A stretch of DNA of 64,000 bases from Pseudoscleropodium purum (lineage: Eukaryota > Streptophyta > Bryopsida > Hypnales > Brachytheciaceae): NCBI GenBank assembly GCA_963969395.1, contig OZ017795.1:12462001-12526000 (forward strand), written 5' to 3'. The notes below the pieces were generated by a model. That model searched no databases, was not told the origin of the DNA, and saw only the letters and a program-made list of their open reading frames with translations. Positions 1-13,255 of this stretch are shown one piece after another. Position 1 is the first letter of the stretch. Every line of letters starts with the position of its first letter. The position numbers and the translations under genes are program-made.

Positions 1-660
1 TCTGTTCAGGAGTCCAACGTGGGCCATCCACAGTCGTTCAAGAAATGTGTGGTTCTATGCGTCACGGGACTACTTTGTTATCTCGACCCGAATATCGAGG
101 TGGACAAGTCGGACCCACATAGAAATGTCATTAAAAGGCCAGGGCTAGTTGCAATGTTGATAACACTATTTGAAAAGTTCCACGTAGGAATTTGGTCCAG
201 GATGCCAATAGTGGATCTTAGACCTCTGCTTGCGCACTTGCTTCCAAAACATGTCAGAGACAACTTAGCGTTCGTTTATAGCAGAGAGTACTGTGTAAAT
301 AGCCAGAATTTCCCGTGGTGCTACAAAATGCTCTCAATACTTCACACTAAGAGACCATCCAGGATGACATACTTCACGGACCAAGTGCTCATGGTCGATG
401 TGTGCCCGCTTTCACTCAGGAGGACGCCAGATCCGGCGTGCTATATTCCGCTATCATTTACGGGGGATCTCAATTTCCCAAATATTAGTAGAGTTATTCC
501 GAACATTTCAACGGATATTATTCCATTCATTTATCCCATGCACGAGCATGAGTTAGTCTCGGAATACATGAAAGGCGCAATCAGACCGGGACAATTACAC
601 TATGAGGTTGCACAGTCAATCAAGTACGGGAAGCCAAACTGGAATGGGATATTTTGGTGA
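1..660 (+). CDS. FCP1/NIF-like phosphatase-domain protein, catalytically degenerate, 5' partial
   Basis: The frame is open from the first base of the window to a TGA at 658-660 (219 codons); no start is visible, and the GTG at 19 is only an internal codon. The order of motifs follows the plant NIF/FCP1-like haloacid-dehalogenase domain: a VVLC-V-TGLL strand where active members carry D-L-N-GLL, then KRPGL-x-A-MLITLFEKF-x-VGIWS, a YSREYC segment, and a QVLMVDVCP strand where the family usually has L-(I/V)-DD-x-P. Both the nucleophilic Asp of the first motif and the second Asp of the DD pair are absent, so phosphatase activity is unlikely. The ORF has no internal stop. It may be the last exon of a degenerate duplicate or a pseudogene fragment; the fold assignment is by motif recognition only. 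Confidence 0.6.
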   Translation, partial: SVQESNVGHPQSFKKCVVLCVTGLLCYLDPNIEVDKSDPHRNVIKRPGLVAMLITLFEKFHVGIWSRMPIVDLRPLLAHLLPKHVRDNLAFVYSREYCVNSQNFPWCYKMLSILHTKRPSRMTYFTDQVLMVDVCPLSLRRTPDPACYIPLSFTGDLNFPNISRVIPNISTDIIPFIYPMHEHELVSEYMKGAIRPGQLHYEVAQSIKYGKPNWNGIFW

Positions 661-676
661 TTTGCCCTACATGGTG

Positions 677-1250
677 TCGGCTGCCAGCCGATACCCTTGC
701 AGAGTGGAATCGGGGGGGGCTTGAATACCTTCCAATCTCGTCCCCTTTACCTTATTCACAAATTTGAACGGCTTTATTGTCAACGCTAGTATTATTGAAT
801 CGACTGCTCTTCACTTCAAGACCTGTTCTCTGGAGTTTTCTGGGGGGGATATCGGCTGCCAGTTGATACGAGCAATTTAGTTCATTGGATCGGATGGACT
901 CAGGGTTTAGGGTTTAAGGAGGAGCATTTGTTGCTCTTCATCTTACAGATGGCTGCCATAGTCAATTTTCATAGTTTACGTAGTGCAAACACTTTCATAG
1001 ATCTAGGTGCTTTAGAAAATGATGTTAGGAATCGGTTGGCAGTATTAGGCGCCAGCCGATACTTTGTTCCAAATTTGGACACAGCATAGGAGCTTATGAA
1101 ATTATTCATTTAACTACTAATTGTAGGCTCTGAACTCAATAACTTGCCGTGTGTTGTGGTACTTTGGTTTGTTTAGTGGTTGCGTCCATTTCTGTTCATT
1201 GCTTATGACACACAAATCTATACATTCGACTATATCGGCTGACAGCCGAT
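677..1250. repeat. Four copies of a palindromic ATCGGCTGnCAGCCGAT motif
   Basis: The 17-nt near-palindrome occurs at 677-693 (with a G/C centre), 851-868 (right half degenerate), 1031-1061 (arms separated by about 11 nt) and 1234-1250 (ATCGGCTGACAGCCGAT, perfect arms). It is absent from other parts of the window that I read. The copies lie just 3' of the FCP1-like ORF, in its possible 3' UTR or downstream flank. The function is unknown. Confidence 0.55.
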
Positions 1251-1280
1251 TTATTTTTGGACTATGGATTTGTCCATAAT

Positions 1281-3951
1281 TAGTTAAATATCAGTTCTTA
1301 GTTATTTATGTAACTTATTACATTATTGCCAATGACTACAAAATGATAAAACCAAACCCTAGCTAAATAGAGCTTTGTATCTAAGTTTCTAATAGTAATA
1401 CACCTCCATTAATTGCAAATATGAAACTCACCAACTCTTGTACTTTATAGAATGAACCCTTCTATAATTGCAACTTCCAAAGCTCAACATCCACTAGAAG
1501 GAATTTGTGTTTTTTTGACAAGTGCTGAAATGTGTATATATTTTCTAAAATGTCGTGCAAATATACAGTGGATGTCTAAAAAAATCCGTCAAGATTGACA
1601 TGATAAAAACATGAGGAAATTTGAAAAAACATGACATGTTTTTTGAAGAAACATCACAACAAACACGGTTTTAAAAGGTGCCCAAAATGTGCCATCTGGC
1701 AGCCACATAAGCACCACATGAGCAGGTAATGCCATGTAAGATTTTTCACTTGACCAGAAGATGAAGTGGCATTTGATGACTTATTGTTTTTAGTGGCATC
1801 AACTTAGACATCCATAAGAATTTGAATATTGTTTTTAGCAACATCAATTTTGAGGTCCAGACATTTTATGAAACATCAACTTTGATGTTAGTTTATATGT
1901 ATGCCATATTCAATAGATTATATATTATATACAATATATTATATATCATATACAATATGCTATACATTATACAACGTACACAATATACTATACATTGTAT
2001 ACAATACATCATATTGGCAATAATATTGAATGATCTGATAAGCCTTATTATAAGTATTTTGATCTGAAAAAGGCAAGTTATTTATACAAGAGAGGTGGTA
2101 GGAGGGAAGACAAACTATATGGGACATTTAAAACGTAATTTTTATTATTAAAAATACAATTTTAGATCTAAGTATTATGATGAACACGATGTTGTCTTGC
2201 AAAAAACATTTAGATGTTACAAAAGATGTTTTAGTTGAAATTGCAAAAAATCTCAATGCCATAGGAATTGTCTCTATTGACATCACAAGAAACATCTATA
2301 TGCAATAGAGGAAGTTTTAGCTAATGTCTATTATGACAATGTTAGAATTCTAAAATGGCATTAAAGCATGCTAACCTAGTATGCCACTTCATCCTCTTTA
2401 GGTGCCATATTACTCAAATGCCAAAGTAGGTAACCTTTTTTGGAAAAAAGATGTTATGTGGTTTGCTTTCACCTATTTTTTCACATGTGGTCACCATTTT
2501 ATCTTATCCCCTATGAATTTTTAGAAATTTACTTGTAGTTAAATCTTAAACCCTTGCTAATTTGTGCAAATCATTTGTAATCTTTCTATCATTCCTCATG
2601 TCCCAAGTCAAATCCAAAATGTTGGTCCCAACACAAACCATAAGCTGTAAGAATTCTCTCAATTTTTTTAAATGTAATATACATCTTGTGAAACCAAATA
2701 TCTATTGTAATTTTTCTTCCAAGATGTATTTCACATCATACTATTTTAAGAAAGGCCTCAATAATAGAAAATGAAGATTTGAAGTGGACACCCTTGCACA
2801 AAATGTTGAATTGAAAAATCATAATCATTGATCATCAAAATTAAATGTTCAATATTGAAGCTATACTTAAAAGAAGACATCACTTTAAAATTAACCAGTT
2901 AAAATAGTGAATATTTTAGGATTTTTTTTACTTTAAATTTTGTCAACACTAAAATGTGGTGCCTTTGCATTTTGGATTTACATGTCATAGATGTAATAGC
3001 AAAAGGTGAATATCTACTTTTACAATACTATTACTTTATCTATATTTTAAAGATAATTTTTTATTAACGCAATAATGAAATTGGATAGAATTTTAATTTA
3101 TAGGAGAAGAATTGCCTCATAGAATTTCAAGATGATAACAAAGTTGTTTCTAAACATGCAAAGAGGAATTTGCGCTAGAAATATTAAATATGGCTATGAT
3201 ATGAAAAGTGCAACATCTTCTATTCTATTTGCAATCCAATGATTTTTAAGCCCTCAATAGAAAATGAAATAAGTGCAACATATAATAGAAGTGAGTGCAC
3301 AATCATTGTTTTTTTTTCCAATTTTCTTTGTTGTTTGGAAGAAGATACAAATAATAATTACACTAAAAAAATGTCCAAAAAAGTTCTCAAAAAATAGCTA
3401 AGCTTCTAGCTTCTTTACATTATCAAATTGTTGCACCTTGGTGCATGTGTGAAGAACACAATTTTTATTTATCAAACATGCAAATGGTTCAAAATGAGCA
3501 TCTCTTAATGTGGGACATAGGTTTCCTTCTTAAAAAGTTATAAATTTTAAAACTAATTTTTTAAAAGCAATATTTAGTATATTCTTTCCTTACATTTTCC
3601 ATCGCTATTCTATTGTATATAACTTTTACAATTGTATTATTCTAAACTTGCATTTTCACACATGTACTCTATTTTCTAAATGATTTATGATAAAAATATT
3701 TAAAATAAAAATAAAAAATTCTAAAAGTCATTGTATTCCAATACTAATCCCATTTTCAACCAAGAAAAAAAAACTAATACTTTTTATAATGCAAACATAT
3801 GTGTTCTAAATAGCAATTACCACAATTTCAACAATATATAAGTTTCACTCTATGAATTATGGAGCATAATGTAAAACAACTTCCTTGAAAATCCCCCAAG
3901 GCCAATATTTTGAACCATTTGCTTGTTCCAAGTTAAAAAAAAATTATTTTA
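1281..3951. other. AT-rich intergenic sequence, no gene recognised
   Basis: No ORF here has recognisable protein character. At 1920-2035 there is a run of TATACAATATA-type low-complexity repeats, which explains the 81-codon ORF there. A CACTAGAA end followed by a TTTTTTTGACA stretch at about 1493 resembles the left end of the CACTA-type MITE at 16560, but I found no matching right end. Confidence 0.5.
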
Positions 3952-4760
3952 CCCCTAAAGTTCCAAAGTCAATTTTTTGTTGAAAATGGATCAATATTGA
4001 AAGTTCAGCTGCTATCATCCAAGAAAATCTAAAAAAAAGTTTTTAAGAATCAAACCATAGGATCTGGCACTTCACTTGTCTCAAATCATGTAGTCAGAAT
4101 TTCATGACTATACAGACTCAAAGATATTAACATTCAAAGTTAGAAAGCAAAGATTGTTTGAATAGTAGCTTGCAATATAAAATGACATTGACTATCATTT
4201 GTGGAATTTTTTTGCACTATAGACATTAAATTTTAAATGTATTGTGTTGAAGTATTGAACTCAAAGTCTACAAAAAATGTTTAAAAAGAAAATCCATTTT
4301 CATTCTTTTAAAAATTGTTAAGTAGAAGTAGGTCTAAGATTGAAAGAGAAATTGAACTATTAATAGTTGTGAGATGGAATTGAAGCACAAAAATTCTAGT
4401 AGTGAGATTGTTTTAGCAAGAAAATTTAACCTTCTTAAACAATTTTTCTCTCAAAATTCTAGAAACTAAATTCAAAAATGCATCCTATAAGTTAAGATTC
4501 TAAGAAGATGCTTTAATAGCCCAAAAAATAGGATTGTCCATGATTTTCAGATAATAAGTTCAAATGCAATGAATCAAAGCTTTCTATATAGATAAAATTA
4601 TAGTATATGAGAAAAAAAATTGTTTAAAAATTAATTTAGGGTGGAAAGATTTTTGTCAACCGCACCTTGAAAAAGGACCTTTTTGTTCCATAACTTTAGT
4701 TCCTAGGCACCGATTGAAATAAAAATTAAATTTTTGAAGAGCTATTGTGTTTTTCTATCT
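3952..4760 (+). repeat. Divergent copy of the CCCCTAAA dispersed family
   Basis: It begins TTTA-CCCCTAAAGTTCC, one base from the TTAA-CCCCTAAA start of the better copies. It shares interior blocks with them, for example the ATGTAGTCAGAATTTCATGA segment near 4090. Its distal part (about 4640-4760, with TTCCTAGGCACCGATTGAAA) matches the reverse complement of 30940-31030, so these two copies form a subfamily. The right boundary is not resolved. Confidence 0.45.
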
Positions 4761-5149
4761 TCACAAAAAAAAATTTAATTATTATAATGAATATTGAGAC
4801 TATAGTAGTGAGCTCAAATTTCATTTTATTTCCAAGAGGGACCATTAGAAGATTTCTAGCAACTTTGGAGGGCTTTAAGTTTTCTAAATTGCTAGCGTCA
4901 AGGAAACAACCTTGCAATTGATGCCTGACATGGCATGGCAATTGCCACATCACCAAAAAAAATTTGAAATTAAAAAAAAAAATTGTTTTTTTTTCATTCT
5001 AAATTTAATTTTTTTTCAAAAAAAGCAAAATTGACAACGGGAAGAAGGGAAAAAGGGTCAGAGGAATAGGTATGAAATAGTCCTTTGGACCTCCCAAAAA
5101 TCCTCTAATGAATGGAACATTAGGGCTTAACACACGTTCTTCACTTTAA

Positions 5150-6071
5150 CCCCTAAAGGTTAGAGACTATGTTTTCACCAAAAATGCTCCAAAACTGCCA
5201 TTTTTTATACAAGCATCAAATTTTAGATGAAAAACACTTTTGGACACATAGAACTGTAGGATTTTGTGGTAAACTAGTTTGAAAAGATGTGGAAAAAATT
5301 TCAGAATTTTCCACCGCGTAGATTACAAGATATTAACGTTTGAAGTGACAAAAAACATTTTTTTGACCCTGTGAAATACGAGCAGCTGCACTTCACAAGG
5401 TCACATTTGTAATAAAAAAAATGTCCAAAATGATGGTATCTCTTGGATTCATTCTTCAAGTGAAGTTGAATACATGCTTGAAAATTTTTAGATCATTTGG
5501 AATTGCACAACATATAGGAAAAAAATAGTAAGTAGAAAGAAGTACAAAGTGATTCAAAACATTGTTAAAAATTTAATTATGGAATTGAAAAATTCCAATC
5601 TTAACGGTGCTAGTGTAGTAATAAACAATTTACATCATATTTTTTTTTTTTTTTTTCAAAAAATATTAAAAATTGAGTTAAATCAAAGACTCTAAAGTTT
5701 ATTTTTGAGTAGGGAATCCTTGACTACCTGCAAACTAGAGCACCTCATAACTTTCATCACGTAAATCAAAATTGAATGATTCTAAGCTTTCCACATATAT
5801 GTAAATCTAGAAAATCAGTTTCAAATTTTTATTTTCAAAAAAAGTGATTTTTTAAGAAATTTTTGGGCTACCCACTAAGCATTGAAAATTACATAGTATG
5901 CAATAACTTTTGAATCATGTAGTCAAAAGTTATGAAAATTGTTGGGCCTTAAAGCTACTCCTCGGGCACATGTTGTGTGAAAATTTCAGCAAAAGAAACT
6001 AAGAACTTCATTCGTAGTGAGCTGCCCAAAATTGCTATGTTGACAAAAAACGCAGTTTTGACCTTCAAGGG
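5150..6071 (+). mobile_element. TTAA-flanked non-autonomous element, copy A
   Basis: The sequence starts CCCCTAAAGGTTAGAGAC directly after TTAA (5146-5149) and ends ACCTTCAAGGG directly before TTAA (6072-6075). The first roughly 38 bp and the reverse complement of the last 38 bp align imperfectly (CCCyTrAAGGTyAnA...), so it has degenerate terminal inverted repeats. No coding potential was seen. The interior block around 5925-5990 (TAGTCAAAAGTTATGAAAAT) is shared with copies C, D and E. TTAA duplication plus CCC termini is the signature of piggyBac-type elements; that class is an inference without a transposase. Confidence 0.6.
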
Positions 6072-6075
6072 TTAA

Positions 6076-6548
6076 TGATGACATACTACTCACAATTAGA
6101 GGTAACTTTCATCGCTATCTTGAACTCAATTATTACAATACTGAATCATAACTTCACAAATGTTGACCTTTCATGACAGTCTTTGAAGTAGTTTAACATG
6201 GAACACCTTCATAACAATCATTTGTTAACTGCACATGTATATGCATGAAATATTATTTTTGTCATTCATTAACAATGAAATATGTATGCATGTTGCACAT
6301 CTTTCTTCAAAGACATGTCATGAATTGCATTCAATTACTCATAAATTACAATGTCTAATCATGAGGGACAATATAGTGTTGGGCAAGTCTTTTGCTATTA
6401 TTTTGTCATTCATATTAGTGGTTGGCGCTTGCTTTGCTACGCATTAAATATATTACTTTCATCAATTTTTCATGTGATAAAATGTAAATAAATAAAATAC
6501 GTATTATCTTTAAATGAAAATATTGACATCCTCATACAATATTCTTTG

Positions 6549-6621
<73 letters not shown>

Positions 6622-6979
6622 AAATCTTTATACATTAGAATCTTTTCATATTTGACAATTTGCATACTCTTAAAGAAAAGTGATAAATTTTATATATATA
6701 TTACATCTAAAGATGCATGCATTGGAATATCTTTCTATGGACTATAAAAAAGATTGTAGTAAAATGGCTACAAATATCATCCTACTACATTTATTGATAT
6801 GGTAGGCTATCTCAAGTGAGACAGTGAAATGATGATGAACACCAAAAGAATGCAGTTGGATGGAAGGAGACGTTGTCGAAGCATGCATGAACCCTAAATA
6901 TGAGACTTTGAAATAAACTTTTAACTTTTCCATCCACTTGATTCAGGTGTAAATATATGTAGGAATCTCCAAAACAATG
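6076..6979. other. AT-rich intergenic sequence, including a microsatellite
   Basis: No gene was recognised. The stretch carries the (AT)n tract described separately. It may contain the 3' end of the Helitron that lies to its right on the minus strand, but I could not identify a CTRR terminus with a preceding hairpin. Confidence 0.4.
6551..6618. repeat. (AT)34 microsatellite
   Basis: An uninterrupted AT dinucleotide run of 68 bases. Confidence 0.97.
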
Positions 6980-9342
6980 TCATGCAAAAACCTCATGATA
7001 AACCACATTTTTTACCGTTCCTACGACATTTGAATTGTCATTAACAACATTAATGTTTGTAGGATGTCTACCATGAGACAAAACCACATATAATTGACCA
7101 TGGCAAAATACTTCATTTCAAAAATAAATGCTGACTCGATTATATGATTGGCCCTACAATTTGTTGATTGTCATTACAAGAGGATTAGTGACAGGAAATT
7201 GTCTCTGATATAGTGTAAATGGCAACGGCTATCATTGCAATGATATGTGATTCTTGGAATCAACACTTCTTAGCCACAATGATGCCCTTCCACAATTTCA
7301 CACAATAATACAAATGGAGATACTTGTAACAAATGTAAGTGACTACCATTGCACAAAACTTTTGCTAAATTTAAATTTCTTAGCAACATTACATATTGAC
7401 TACATCCAAGATTTAATTGATGAGGTGGCAAACCACTAAGATGTAGAGAATTTAAAAACTCTACCGGATAATGATGGGCATGTTCATCATTTTCATGAAT
7501 AAAATCAACACTAAAATATTGATGCACATTACTAGGCATACGATCAGTGATTTTACGGTTGATTTCCTAGGCATCATCATTTCAAACAACCAAAATTACA
7601 CACTCAAAGAAATTAACCGAATCATCAAAAATTGCATCAATGAGTCCATTTAAAGAATTTCTATGTGTAACCATTCCAAGCGGTAGCTCTACCTCTAAAT
7701 CAGTTTTGCCTTCACTAATATTTAATAGAAATTGCTGAAAATCTGTTTGACTTTGTAAATGCATATTAGTGGTCAAATGAAAATGTTGCACTGGTGGAAA
7801 TAAATATGAACATTGCAAGCAAGCTTGAACAGTTTGTTTACAACCTTCATCTACAACGACAAGCAAAGTTTGGCAAAAATCACCACCATACAAAACTACA
7901 AAATCGCCATTTGGAGTATCAATACCTCAAATATTTCACAATGATCGATCTATTGCTTTGATCATAAATCTATATTTAGTACAAGCTTCATCAAATACAA
8001 ACAATTGCACTTCACGTAAATTTTGAGCTAACGATGATTGAGCACTAATCGAACATGTTGATTTATCATACAATTGTAATGAAATGGCAAGAGAAGAATG
8101 TGTTGTTCGTCCTTCATGCAAAAGACAAGCAACAATTTCACTTGTTGCCATTGCCATACATTTAATATCACAACCCCGAAGATAGCCTAATATGGTATTG
8201 TATACAAAAGTCTTGCCAGTACCACTAGGGCCATCCAAGAAAAATAACTTACATGGAGGATGAGGTTCTAAAATGGCATTAGTAACTACACTGAAAACAA
8301 CACATTATTCTTCATTTAATTTGTCTACGTCTTCTTTTGTAAAATTAATGTTTAAATTATCTAAGTTATTGTTGTCATTGGCATCATTAGCAATATCAAT
8401 AGTATTTGGATAACCAAATTCATTCAAATTTTGAATGTCAAAAAAATTTCAATGCATTTATCATTAAACAACAAATGTTCATTAATGGACAAACTTGCTT
8501 TGCTATAGTGATTTTGGTCATTACACTAGTCATTAAACATAGCATCAACATGTCTCTTCAACAAACCAAGAGGATCCAATGGTTGTTCTAATACAAGAAG
8601 TGTTGCAAACAATGGTTGAATTTATCTAGGCAATGCAATGATAGTTGCTTCTTGGAGACAATTGTCCTATTCACCATCATGTTGTAAAAATCCTCTTGCA
8701 ATACAAACTACTTTGTACATTGAATGGACCGTATCTTGAAAACAAAATAGGTCATCAAACGAAGTTGGTGCCTCAACATGAGTCAACAACAAACACAAGT
8801 AAAATAATTCGGTACCTACAAGAACCATGTTCACTCTACCAAAAACTTTTATCTTGTATTGTCTTCCTTCCCACAAATTTCTCATTCCACTTATAGTACA
8901 AAGGAAGCTCCATGTATCACAGAAGCATATGATTGCCTTGATTTCCAAAAGCAATCAAGGTACGGATACAATGATTGAGTTCAAAAAACTTTGTAAGTTT
9001 AGTTTTAATGTTTTAATCAATCATTGATTGTAGAGATGTTCTTTTTTGGAAGGTAACATATTGTTGATCGAGAAGATGAATAGGTAAATAGAAAATACTA
9101 TGACTCTTATTATTGGTTTCAAAACCAAAAAGCTTCCAACATGATTCTTACGCAACAACATAGCGTCCCTCTAAAAATTCCTTAATCTCATCAACCACCT
9201 CATTTGTTTCTACAATGCTGCGATCTGGATCTTTAAAAATATATTTATGGAGATATTTCATAGTTTTTATTGAATTGCAAACCTCCACATTAATTTGGCA
9301 ATTAAAACGGCTTATTAAATATGGATTGTATGATACAACCAA
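6980..9342 (-). pseudogene. Decayed Helitron, central region and PIF1-type helicase
   Basis: Reading the minus strand, the block at 9342-9148 carries the Helitron-typical sequence PYNP-x-LISRFNCQINVEVC followed by IKTMKYLHKYIFKDPDRS. Then comes a Walker A motif DGPSGTGKT near 8238, a Walker B-like LFVFDEA near 8000, LYGGDFCQTL near 7890, and C-terminal helicase motifs (TINKL-GQS, then HGQLYVVLSHGR) near 7170-7060. The segments 8238-7936, 7893-7582 and 7539-7270 lie in one frame separated only by stop codons, and the 9342 segment is in that frame too. The region downstream of 7270 needs one frameshift. The element is clearly inactive. In an intact element this ORF encodes the RepHel protein for rolling-circle transposition. 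Confidence 0.85.
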
Positions 9343-9590
9343 TCAATTGTCCAAATGGATAATTTGACCACGCATACGTTTTTCAATTTAATGATTGTCA
9401 TTTTGACAATGATACAAAACATGACCATCGCCATCCATCCTCTATGTATGGATAATTGGGATTATCCAAACCACATGGACCATCCATCATGTGCTTAGCA
9501 ATTACAACATAAAGTTGCAATTGCCTATTCGAATCTAGAATCTCAACACATACAATTCTATTTACAAGTCACAATTGTTGACCTTGTTTT

Positions 9591-10962
9591 TTAACCAAAG
9601 AAGAATGTGAGCATGAGGGAGACCATGCTTTTTAAATTCAATAGTATAACAAAAAAGCAATTGTCTCCCCCAATACATTTTTCTTTATGATTTCGTCCAT
9701 CATTGCTTTTCAATTTAAGCTCAAAGACACGTAATACAACATCTGGACGATCGGGAGGACTTTGACCTAGTTCATACTCATCAATGATCTCAAACCAATT
9801 TGAATTACATGTCATTGTGACAAATAAATCCGGTTTGCCTAAAACTCTAACTAAGACTATACTATTGTGAAAGAATTTTTGCATGTATCAAGGAGATCCA
9901 ATGAATGTTGCAAGTAAAACAATGTGTCTTACATTGTTGTTGTGCATAGCATCTACAATGCCTTGATAATATTTTGTTCAAAATTCTGCTTGATGTTATC
10001 TAATGAAAAGTAAGTGTTCGTAATCTATGCGCAGATATTGATCTACTACATACTGCTGGAATAATCTACAGACCCTATGTAGTATGTTAGATTTAGGTCG
10101 TTTATGAAGCATATATTAGACAAATGACTTTAAAGTCACTTTGCTACTTGTTTTGAAAGTGGGTGACCATCTACATCGACTATTTGGAAACAACAAAGGA
10201 TACGATAAAACATCATAAGCTAAATGAATTTCTTTTATCCGCTACAAATCTCCACCATGTCTATGAAGAATAATATCTTGATCAGATTCTACATGTTGTT
10301 CTTCAAGATTAACAATAACTACCTTTGAAACCACAAGTCAATTGTATCAACGACGATGTTCACCAATAGGAGTCTCACTGGAGATACGAAGTCTCATGTT
10401 ATGTCTACCCAAAAGAACATGAAGTGAAGACTTAAAACCACGAACCAATGCATTGATTGATTCTAAAACCTCTTGGACGTTATTAATGGTCTTACGATCA
10501 AGATCATCAAAGATTTCTATGCGATGATTGGTTTGCAAATCATCATCTAAAAAGTAAATTTGTGCAAATCTTGCACATAATCTATTTTGGTTTCTAAATC
10601 TCCAATGTGATGGCATAACTCTCCATTTACATGAAAAGTATATACCCCTCGACCCTCGGCTTAGCCAGATTGAAATTTACTACACATATTTATAAATGCA
10701 AATGCTTAATTATATTTTCTAATGGATTTAAGAAATCCCCGAGAATTAGGTGTATTACCCATAAAGAAAACTCATTGAGTGTCGGATGAACGGTAGAATA
10801 GCTAATGTGTTCACTAGCAACTTTGCCATTGTAACAACAAATTGTTGCCTTTTCTTTCTTAAAACGAAATACTAAACATTTTGGACATTGGATAGACATA
10901 AATCCAATACTATCGATATCAACATCTACATAGTCATCAATTGTAAACAAAACTTGAGCCAT
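9591..10962 (-). pseudogene. Decayed Helitron, N-terminal and Rep region
   Basis: The upstream continuation of the same Helitron. The N-terminal block (10962-10690) has MSIQCPKCL followed by CCYNGKV, matching the zinc-binding start of Helitron proteins. The 10616-10347 block reads RLCARFAQIYFLDDD and later SSLHVLLGRHNMRLRI. The 9884-9591 block has the conserved GKPDLFVTMTCNSNWFEI. The 10616 and 9884 blocks share a frame; the first block is offset, so at least two frameshifts and several stops have accumulated. Translation of 9900-10346 gives Helitron-like fragments broken by stops. Confidence 0.8.
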
Positions 10963-11199
10963 AGTTTACAAAAGATGACAATCACGAATCCTAAAATTTG
11001 CACTTTAGAATGTAAAAACTTTTTGAATCACAAAAAAATGGGTTTAAAATTGCACTTATATAACTTGTGCTCCAAAAATATACACCAATTGAATATGCTC
11101 TACTTCATTTCAAATCTTTTGTCTTCTAACATCCATAATACATCAACATATATTCAACAACAAAATTTTGGATGTTTGCACCTATTTCAAAGTTTAAGT

Positions 11200-12945
11200 C
11201 AAATTCGACCCAATTAATCAAATTCAAGATAATGTGCATCAAATTGCTCAAATTAAATCAAATCATTGAAATTACATTCAATTGTTCATGACTTCATGTT
11301 TGCCCCCCAAAATGCTAAAGTTATTCAAATTAGGTTTTAAGTAGGTCAAACTATTGACATTAGTTTACATTGCATTGATAACATTTGACTCATGTTATTT
11401 AAATGAAACTCAAATTGTCCAAATTAGATCAAATGATGTTCAAATTGCTCAAATTAAATCAAATTATTGACATTAAGCTCAAATTACGTCAAATTGCTTA
11501 AATTAGGTCAAATTGTTGATATTACATTCAAATTAAGTTAAATTGCTCTAATTTGTCTTTAATTTCATCAATCTCTTGAAATTAAATTAAATTGAAACTC
11601 AAATTACACAATTAAAGCTCAAATTACATTCAATTTGTTCAAATGAAGCACAAATTGCTCACAATAAATGAAATTCTTGATATTAAATTCAAATTAGGTC
11701 AAATTGTTCTAAGAATGCTATAATTATGTCAGTCTCTTGAAATCAAGTTAAATTGAAGCTCAAATTGCACTCAAGTTATTCAAATGAAGCTTGAATTCCT
11801 CACATTAGGTCAAATTGTTAACATTAAGCTCAAATTAGGTCAAATTGCCCTAAGAATGCTCTAATTGCTCTAATTTGACTCTAATTATGTCAATCTCGCG
11901 GAATTAAGTTAAATTAAAGCTCAAGATTGTTCAAATTAGGCTCGAAAATACTCAAATTGTTCAAATTAGGCTTTAATTAAGCCAAATTTTTAAAATTAAG
12001 TTATAATGTTCAATTTGATACAAATTGTTCAAATGAAACTCAAATTAAGATTAAATTGTTGAAATTAGGCTTCAAATAGGTCAAATTGTTTAAATAATGC
12101 TCACATTGTTCCAATTAGATTCAAATTAGGTCAAACTATTGAAATTATGTTAAATTGTATTATTGAAATTTGATTCAAATTGTTCAAATGAAGCTCAAAT
12201 TACTCAAATTTTGTCAAATGAAGCTCAAGTTGATCTAACTACATCAAATGAAACTCAAATTGCTCATATTAGGTCAAATTGTTGAGATTTGGCTCAAATT
12301 AGGTCAAATTAGATCAAATAATGCTCAAATTTCTACATTAGGCTCTAATAATTGCTTTAAGAATGCTCTAATTGCTCTAATTTGGCTCTAATTATGTCAA
12401 TCTTTTAGAATCAAGTTAAATTGGAGCTCAAATTACACTCAATTTGTTCAAATGAAGCTCAAATTGCTCACAATAGGTCAAATTGTTGATATTCAACTCA
12501 AATTAGATCAAATTGCTCTAAGAATGCTCTAATTGCTTCAATTTGGCTCTAATTATGTCAATATCTTAGAATGAAGTTAAATTGAAGCTCAAATTGTTCA
12601 CATTAGGTCAAATTGTTGACATCAAGCTCAAATTAGGTCAAATTGTTCTAAGAATGCTCTAATTGCTTCAATTTGGCTGAAATTAGGTCAATCTCTTGGA
12701 ATGAAGTTAAATTGAAGTTCAAATTACATTCAATTTGTTCAAATGAAGCTTAAGTTACTCACATTAGGTCAAATTGCTCTACAAATGTTGCAGGAATGCT
12801 TCAAGATTGCTCCAAAAGTGTTCCAATTGCTCCAATTGCTCCAATTTGGCTCTAATTACATCAATCTCTTGTATTAAATTAGATTGAAACCCAAATGACA
12901 TTCAAATTGTTCAAATGAAACTCAATGTTCAAACCACCATTCTAT
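11200..12945 (+). repeat. Degenerate satellite-like block, AAATTAGGTCAAATTG units
   Basis: About 1.75 kb consists almost entirely of variants of CTCAAATTAGGTCAAATTG and GTTCAAATGAAGCTCAAATT. A higher-order pattern is visible: the phrase CTAATTATGTCAATCTCTTG recurs near 11540, 11725, 11890, 12390, 12555, 12685 and 12855, often 165-175 bp apart. No ORF of interest is present. Confidence 0.85.
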
Positions 12946-13255
12946 ATATGAATTCAAATTTGCTCAAAACAAATGTAAAGAAGATACTTTAGAGGTATTG
13001 TTGAGCTCAAGAACAACACTACTTAATAAATTTCTTCTTTCACAACCAATAGTGACAAAATTGAAGAATTAAAATGCAAATATCTCAAATTGCAAAGACT
13101 TTGTAAATACTTTGTTGTGGAATCCAAAATTGCTTCAATCTAACAAAAGTTTCAAATCATTTGATAGTAAGAATAGAACATTAGAATCAAGAAAATCTAA
13201 ATAATCATAGAATTGTGGAAGTGAAATAAAGTGTGAAGCTAAGAAAGCCTTAACC

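Noticed and set aside
1822..2067. 81-codon Ile/Tyr-rich ORF
   Set aside because: It is produced by TATACAATATA low-complexity sequence.
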